From Tretioscincus oriximinensis (Eukaryota; Chordata; Lepidosauria; Squamata; Gymnophthalmidae), in the NCBI GenBank assembly GCA_022410635.1, contig JAJVDF010000413.1:390637-454636 (forward strand): DNA of 64,000 bases. The letters run 5' to 3'. Shown piece by piece: positions 53,001-62,000 of the stretch. Position 1 is the stretch's first letter. Every line of letters starts with the position of its first letter. The translations under genes were made by a program, and so were the position numbers. Below the pieces are notes generated by a model. That model ran no database searches and was not told where the DNA came from. It saw only the letters and a program-made list of their open reading frames with translations.

Positions 53001-56000
53001 GAAAACTCTTGCCAAATCACTGTTCAGTTCAACTTTGGTTTCCTATGTGTTCGAAACATCAATGGCCATTAGCCACTTTTCAACCAAATGGCGGTATCCC
53101 GTGTTTTTGAAACATCAAATGCCACTGGCAAACCACTGTTCAGCCCAACTGTAGTATCCTGTGTGCTTTTTAAAAGGCCATAGGCACAGTGGGACAAAGG
53201 TTAAGAACAGGCCTTTCAACAGGGAGGTCATTCGTTCAATGCCCATGTGTGGAGAGAGATGCGCACCTTAGCTTCAGACAACTTAGCTGTTCGAAAATGA
53301 GCAATCACAAGTATATGAATAGATACGAAAATTTCAAAATGATGGGGAAGATAGAACGTAAGTCTTTGGGCAAAAATAGCTTTAGTTCCTTCGGAAGAGA
53401 AAAACGAAGTATTGTTAAGACATCCAAAGTCGATGGCAAATCACTGTCTGGTCCAACCTCAGTTTCCTGTGTACTTCAAAAAACTCAAGGTGCTGTCAAA
53501 TCTCTATTCTGCCCAACCACAGTATCTTTCAAAAACATTAAAGACCCTTGGCAAATCAGTGTTAAGCCAAACTTTGGTTTCCTCTGTTTGAAATGCATCA
53601 AAGGCTGCTAGCAAATCATTTTTCAGACAAACCTCACTATCCTGTACGTTCGAAATACTCAAACACCATTGGCAAATCACTTCCCAGCCCAACCACAACC
53701 CTTCCTGGCCCAACCATTGCTCTTCAAAGACATCAACAAAGACATCACTGGCAAATCACTGAATATTTTGTGTACCCCAAGGTCATTGTCCCCAAGGTTT
53801 TGTCCAAGGTTTTGTCCAAACCCCAAGGTTTTGTCCAAACTCAATAGCCATTTGTTTACAGGATAGTTATCACACTTTCATCATGACAATCTACTGTATT
53901 GGACAACTTTCTCTCTTAATATACACAGATATTTTGGTCTGCCAGAACTGGATCATGTCCATTAACTGCAGATAATTAAATAACTTGGAAGAAAAAAATT
54001 ATAATAATTTCTTACCTGAACAGATGCTTCTTGGCTTAAACTGCCAAGCTGTGCCGTATATGTTTTCAGCTCCTCGACGGCTGGTGTTCTCACACTTGAT
54101 GCGGCACCCATGGGCAGAATATTTATTTTGGTAGAAATCTAACATTTGGAAAAGCAAAACGTGTTTCAGCAAACGCACTAGATTAAACATACGATGGTAC
54201 ATAATGTTCTTCTAAAACAGCAAGACCAACAGCTAGCCAGTTATAATTTAAAGTGTTAAGATTCTTGGTATTACGGCATACTTTTAGGGACCATTCTTAG
54301 GAGCTAACTCAAAGTCTGTGAAATCTGTGGCATCCCAGGGAGAAAAAGAATCTGCAGTGCTTCATTTAAATGCAGCTTTGCCCATGTGGATTCCAGTTTT
54401 CCAAAGTGACACACTTCGTTTGGTAGGTGTTATGATGGCCTTTGAGCTGCCATTTTGATACCACGAGCAAAATTTGCAATAGATATTATTTTTCAACACT
54501 TTGAGAATGCCTTAGGACATAACAGGTCAAAAAGAAGTCACTGAAAACTCAGTGGGTTCTCAGTTGCCATGGGAACAAGGATAGATAAGAAGCAGGGTAC
54601 AGGTTTGTATATCTATAAAACAAACGGCTGCATATTTGGTAACTTCAGTAAGTTCGTACTTGGACTGAAGCATAGTACAAGGCATTAGCCAGAAATGGAG
54701 CTTCTGCACTAATAATCGCTTCACTATTTGTTTATTTTTATTTACTATTTATATTTCTATACCACCCCATAATCAAATGTCTCAGGACGGTTAATAATTA
54801 AAACCAAATTAACAGGGTCACTGTTCCCCAATGACTCAAAAATCATAAACTTACCATGTGTGAACAGCGTTTAAGCAGTCCACAATCATTCCTACGCTGT
54901 GGAAACGTTCCAGCAGAAATTGCATACAATGTATTCTATTCTGTACTCAAATACAGAAGAGCAAACCCCCCTAGGCCTTATGTTAGATCTCTACAAAATC
55001 ACTCGCTGCCCTCACCTACTATGGTTGAATTAATTTTTGGCAATACCTAAAATGTGCATTTAAAATGGTTTTGGTGATTTTTTAAAAAAATGTTACCAGT
55101 TATTGTTGAAGAACTGAGCGCGTTTGTATTATGCTTAATAATAATAGATTTTATTACAAACAAATAAAAGATATAGAAGGTCTAGGACACAGCCTTCCCA
55201 CTTCCTGCTGTTGAGATAGGGGCAGATATGCTTCTCCTGTCAGGGGAAATGCAAATGGTGGGGAACATTCCTCAGCACACCACATCCCACCAGCAGATAC
55301 GAATGGTTCCCAGTTACAAGCCCTGGGAGGAACAATGTCTCTTTAGTCAACCAGTACCCAGTCCCATTCAGAGAAATGTATTTTCTGCTTACAAGAAGGT
55401 CTGGGGGACTCATCTACAAATCTCCAGCTTTAGAACAGCATAAGGAATTCATTCTGAAGCACAGGTAGAGGGCCTAGCTGCCCCCCTCCCCCCTTAAAGA
55501 GTTGTAATATGAAAGGATGTAATATGAAACCTATTGGCAGGCTATAATGGGCATAAATCATAGTAGGGTATAAAGAAGTACATGACTCTTCTTAATCTTC
55601 AACTGCCTTTGACTTTCGTAAAGCAGGATCTGCTCGCTTTCTCTAACATCAACTCACTGAGTTCTTCTCCACTATAAGGAAAATCTGGGGTAGATGAACG
55701 GGTGTGTCATGGCACAGGGAATAAAATCGGCACGCATGTTCAGAGACTTGATAGACCACAGACCAACCTGAGGTTCAGCAAACTGACAACGGGAGACGTT
55801 TGTCTTGAATAGGAGCTCTTCTTGTAAGTACTGCCATTTGCCACCCACTTGGTCCTTCAGAACGAAGTCAGAAGGGTCATTTTCTGAGGTAGGTATCTCA
55901 AAACTAGATTCCCTTTAAAGAAAGAGAAAATGGGAGAGGAAGAATATAATCAGAAAGTCGGAGTGGGAAGGAACCTGCCTAAATTTTATCAGGCAAATTA

Positions 56001-59000
56001 AATTTAATGTTATTAAATTTTATTTAGACATCCACAGATGCTGTTTTCAGCAAAGCCAAGTTCCACAGATAAATTACATCTAGTTGTAAGTAATAAAAAA
56101 CACGTGAGAGAATTCATAATTTAGAGGTATAACAACCAATAACAGGGCTCGGAACTTTGGCAGCCTCCCGGGACCAAAGTTCTGGGTTGGAAACTGGCTA
56201 CAAAACAAAACAGAGGAAGTAATAAAATGTCAGTTCTCTGGGTGGAAAGATGTGAGAAGTAGAATATCCCAGGGTTCAGTACTATTACCAGTACTGGAAA
56301 GGAAAGGAAAGAAGGGAAAAAAGAACAAAGGAAGGAATGGATGAAAGATGAACGGGAAGGAAGATAAAAAAGAAAAAATAAAGAAATGGAAATGGAAAGA
56401 AGGAACGAAACAAACAAGCAGCAAGTGAAAGAGGGATGGGAGATGCAAGTGAGGGAGGCAGTGGAAGGCATGGATATGAGCAAAGGGGAGAAAGGGCTAG
56501 AGCTTGTTGCATTACTGTAATGCAACAGGCTAATTCCACTAGTAGAGCTATATAAAACAAAATGTGAAGGAAAAGCAAGAAAGTATAATATCTTTGATTA
56601 CACAGGATATTTTTAAGGGAGAATTAGTACCTTGCTTGCATTTCTAAGGCTGTGCCATCTCCCGCCTGTGGCTGTATGCTTTCCATGTATACACTGATGA
56701 AGTCAACAAGATTCACTTGTTCAGACAGCTTTAACAACAACTCCTGTGCATTAGAAAAGAAGTAGAGAAAAACAAAAATTGTCAGGACTAGTACCTCTTC
56801 CTTGGGGTTTGTTTTTTATTTGTTCAAGGAACTATGGTGCTGACACAGAGAATGATCCAGAGAGTGGGTTACAATATAATTTCAACTCTTCAAAAAGCCA
56901 CTTCTGTCCTGAATATGCCTCCCATCCGTATGCAGCCCCATTCAAGGCAGGTAGAATGCAGAATTCACATTTCCTTCAGAAATGTTTTCTGAGAACAAGA
57001 ATGATGGTGGACTGCTTAAAGCAATTCAGGTAAGGTTAGTTTAGGATGTGCTTAGGAATGCTTTTGGAGTGGTTGGGGAACAGCTAAGCAATTAGAAATG
57101 CAAATGCTCTAGTCCAGTAAATCATTTGGACAAACTGCAAACAGATCAATTCTAAATTGACCCAAAGAAACCGGGCAATAAGTATACTAGGTACAACAAC
57201 TGCTAGTCATGCCACTAAGCTCTTAAGTGGCAAGGAATCTGTCCTTTTTACTTTCTCTTTTTCTAAATGAATACCCAGAGCCATGGGAAATTTCTTATAT
57301 GATTGTTGATACTGCACCCCCCTATCCTGAGGTTCTTTTTTATCTGGGCCTATGTCTTTATGTGCATGTGCGTGCATGCGTTCCATTGATTAATATTTAT
57401 AACTATCTGCTTGGACGTTACTATTCAAAATCAAATTTAGCTTCTGTATAGTTAAATTATAATTGTTTCCACCTTCATCACATTTTGGCACATTTGGTAA
57501 TAAGTCTCATTGACCTGACACCCAAGCCAACAGAGAGAGAAGACACGTGCCATACGGTGCACCTGAACCACTTTCCTGTCTACCTCTCATAACTTTGTAT
57601 TTTTTTATCATATTGAGATCCTTCACAAAAATTTCCAGTAGGGTTGTTTAGTTAGGTACGGTATATCGTTCTCCAGACATAATACTTTCATTTTGCACAC
57701 AACATACGTTTTCTTAACTCACAACACTAAACACAATAGCCCAAACCTCCCCCTTCCGCTGGCAATAGAGAGCTAATCTATAATAAATTCATTAATTTAA
57801 ATATTGAATTGATCAAGAGTCATATGGACCGTGTGCATTAATCATAGATTTTGATGGTCACTTCACCCAAATTTCCAGCAGTTCTTTCTATTTCTTAAGC
57901 CATGTTCAGTTTTTTTAATATACCTATAGTAATTAATATTTTCTCTTATTCATTTGTATACCATAAAATCCCCCATATATTCATACCAGTTATCCAGTGA
58001 CCATTGTAAACTAGCTTTCCACCCTTTTACAATTTCCAAGTGTGCTGCCCAAATTCCCATTTCGTACAAACTGAAAAATTTCATTAGATACATTGGGCAA
58101 ATTAACTTGATTCATTATTCAGATCTTCCCCTCCTCTTGAATACTAAGAGGTGGTTGCCTATGCAATGCTTACTGGTTCAGGACCGAGGCAAAAGCCAGG
58201 TCAGTTTCCATGACCTTGCACACTCCTTCCTCTAAGCTGATCTTTCCACTGCCATTCTCTCGGGGCAAAGATAGACAACGAGGGGTTGGGTTTACTTGAC
58301 ATGTTGACAAAATCAAGCAAAGAAAGCAGTACAAGCACAAGGGAAGTGAAACACTTTACCTGCTGCTCTTCTAAACCATTTGTCTTGTTGAATGTCTTTT
58401 CCGAAGCAGCACATGTATTTTTTTTTGAGAGGTCATTGATATTTTCATCAGGATTAACCTGTAAAAAGCCATATACAAGATAATATAACTGTTTTCTTCT
58501 GAAAGATTAAGACATGGCAACATTTTTGGTGACCCTCTGGGGCTTCCTTTTTTTTAATATGAAACTGGGAGCCAGTTTCCCCATTTGACAGTTCGCTAAT
58601 TTCATTAGCTTTGGAGAAGGGACATATAGAGATAATCTAATCTTTCAAAGCTGTCTTAATTTAGGCCTGAGCTGGATGTTCATCCACAAATTCCAGGCCA
58701 TCGACAAGGGACTTAATAGAGACAATGGTTTCCCGGCACACTATACATATTGTAACATCAGAATTTCCAAGCGTCTTGAGAGCACTCTTGTACTGATTTT
58801 CTGTCCACTTTTCCGCACATATTTGACTGATGCACTTTTATCCAGCTATATCTCTTTCCTTCAGGCACTTCCCTCCACATAAGAGGATTAACTTCTGCAC
58901 TTTAGCTCTTTTTCTCACCTTGTCAATCCACATAACACATTTACATGTCCTTTGTCATCTCCTACACTTTCTTTCCTATAAAAGTCTGTTCCTGACATTG

Positions 59001-62000
59001 GTCTCCTAGCATCTGAAGAAACAGACGGGTCTATGACGTGTTCATGCTGCCTTCTTTCCTCTTATTAGTCTCCACAAACTATAGAGTTGCCAAGAGCTGA
59101 TCTTTCAACTGAGATATCCGATATCAAGGCCCTGTGTCGGAGAGGAGTGAGCGCCCTCTACTGGCATTCAGCTCTAGCTAACTCAACTAATTGAAAGAAA
59201 GTATTTCAGGGAAATAGCCATGTTAATCTTAGTTGAAAGTCCAGAAAGGGGGCTTGTAGCATTTTGAAACTTGCAGGGGAAAGATGGTATGAGCTTTTGT
59301 AGACACGCCTACTTTTTCAGATGCTAAAGAATCTACATTTCAAGTAGATTCATGAGATTCCTGAGTACCACCATTAGCTGTTGGGAAGATAAAATAGATG
59401 TAAGCCTTTAGGCGAAAATTAACCTTGTAAGCCAATCTGAGTCCCCCTTCAGATGAGAAGGGCAGGGTAGAAGATGATTCTTCTTCTTCTTCAAGTGCTA
59501 CAGCACTTGATGTTGTAATGTTGAAGTTATCAATTATCCACAATCTAACGCAATACTGTGTAACTACTTTGTTTACACAATGTTTTTAATAAAAAAAAAA
59601 CCACAGAAGCATTTTCTTTTATTCTGGCGAAGGATGCCTTACCTCTTTTCCCAAGTGTTTGTCCTGCAGCATATCCTGGACTCTTTCCAAATTGCATTTC
59701 ACATCCTTAAGTTTTAAAGAAAGACTCTCCGCTTCCTGCTGAAGGCCTGGGCTGTCACTGGTGGGTTTATCTTTGCAGCGTTCCAATAGTTGTATCACTT
59801 TCTGCTCAATCTCTGCTAGGCTCACCTGGAAAACAGTTAATTATTCACTTTTTAAGAATCTCAAAGTTCATTTTAGTTCCAGACTGGTCTATCAGAGGCT
59901 CCTTTTCAGTTTCGTTTTGGCTTTTGGGAAGACCCAATTTTTGAAACAAATGAGGAGCTTCTGCCTCAGTGTAATCAATTGAGGTTTATTCTTAGGTAAG
60001 AAAGAATAAAGCAGAGCACAGACATTTTATTTGCAAGCACCATTAAGCATAGCTTTTTAAAAGACAATTTTTACTGAATTTTTTATATATAACAAATGTA
60101 CTTAAACAAATAAAATTCAATTTGTTCTGCTATATACTGGTATAGTCTTTCAGTCCATTCGGATAGCTCAGTCGCTTAGGAATTCGTCTCTCGCCTGGGC
60201 GATGGGGTTTCGTAGCCCTGTGTGGGACGTGGGGAGGGATGAGCACCTTCCACTAGCCTGTAGCTCTAGCCAACCCAGCTATTCGAAAGCATGAATTGCA
60301 AGAAATTGCAACTGACTGCAAGTAGATACATGGGAACCACCAGAGCCTGGTGGGGAAGATAGAATGTGAGCCTTCGGGCAAAATATATCCTTGTAAGCCG
60401 CTTTGAGTCCCTTTGAAAGGTGAGAAAAGTGGGGTATAAGAACCAAGTTCTTCTCCTTCTCCTTCTCCTTCCTTCTCCTTCTCCTTCTTCCACCCTAATA
60501 TTCCAACCCTCTGGGCTGCTGTAATTACTTCTTCTAAGATTTTTCCCTGTTCTTCAGTTAATCTCAGTTATGACAGTTAAATATACTGGGCAGATTTGTC
60601 CAAGCACAGCTACCTGGTTAGTGACCACCCTCGAAGGTCCACTCCCAGCCCAAGCTGTGTCACCTCCCTGCAAGCCACCAGGTGCCCACGACAAACACCA
60701 CAACTTGCACCGCACCAGGTGACTGCCAGGGGAGCTGCCATCACCACTCCAAGGCAATGGAGGACAATGGTGAGCAAATGAGGAACCCATGCTTTCCCTT
60801 CCCTACTTCCAAATATTGTTCTTTTAATATGTTAATTTGAATTTTTTTGTTAACCACCCTAAGACCTTCAGGTACAGAAATGTAAGTAAATAAATAATAA
60901 AATAGTGTAAAATATATAAGAGGAACCCTGCTGGACTGACCATAGCCCATTTACTTCAGCCCACCAGTTACTTCTGGGTATCTCAGGTAAAAGACAAAGA
61001 CAAACCTTTAACTGCTCTCATTTGTGTGCAAATGGGATCTAGAAGAAGTCACCTGTCTCTCCCACCTGGTGGCAATATCTAGGCATCAATTCTCATCGCC
61101 ACCGATAAGGCTGGCTTCCAAGAATTTGTCCAACTTCTTTCTTTAAATTGTCAGGGCTAATGGTCATCAATGACCCTCTGGGTGACAAAAATACTTNCTC
61201 TTATCAACGCCTATCAGCAGCCTAGAAAAATTAATTGCTCTTGAGCTGTACAATAGATACAAAGATTTTTTTCTCAATCCAATTTTTCCATATTATGCAT
61301 GATTTTATATGCTTCAGTCAGGCCCTCTCTTATAGACTATCCTTCAAGGCGGAAGAAGCCTAGCTGTTGCAGCCTGATTTTGTAAGGAAGGTGTTCAAGT
61401 CCCTTGATCATTCTGGTAGCCCTTTTTCTGCACTCTATCCCTTCTAAAGCTACTTCCGCACTACAAGTTTTAAATTGCTTAAAAGAAAAAAAGCGAGGCA
61501 ACACATTCACAAATATGTCCCCATTTACCATCAGTCTTCCTCGCAGTTCCCTTTCTGTCGTTGACACATCCTGGCAAACTCCACAAATCATTGCTGTGCT
61601 TGCCTGACTACAAACCCCATCATTCTTTGCCAGCCCGCATACAATCTATACTAGGCACTAGCCAATGAGCATTTTTCAATTTGCATATTGAAGCTCTAAA
61701 GCAGCCTTACAAAATGGAGGCTGCTGAATTAGATACTATGTGATAGAAATTTATTCCACAGTTTAAAGCGTGTGGAATGCTGGACATGCATGGTTCTGTG
61801 GGGCGGACAGAAGGCAGAATTGCATCCAAAGTGCAGGAAGTTTAATGTGAGGATCAGATCTAAGATAAAATGTCCAAAAATATTCCAAATGCGGCCTANC
61901 CATAAGGAGGCACAATAATGTTGGCATATTGATTTTCTATTCCTGTCCTGGTTACAGAGGCACAAATGGCTCAAGTGTTAAGAGTTTTCATGAGAGAGAT

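Noticed and set aside
53011..53845. CRISPR-like array
   Set aside because: The repeats are diverged ~60-base tandem units without alternating conserved repeat and unique spacer; the context is a vertebrate intron.
60160..60230. Functional tRNA gene
   Set aside because: The acceptor stem does not close and the sequence continues into a SINE body found many times in the window.
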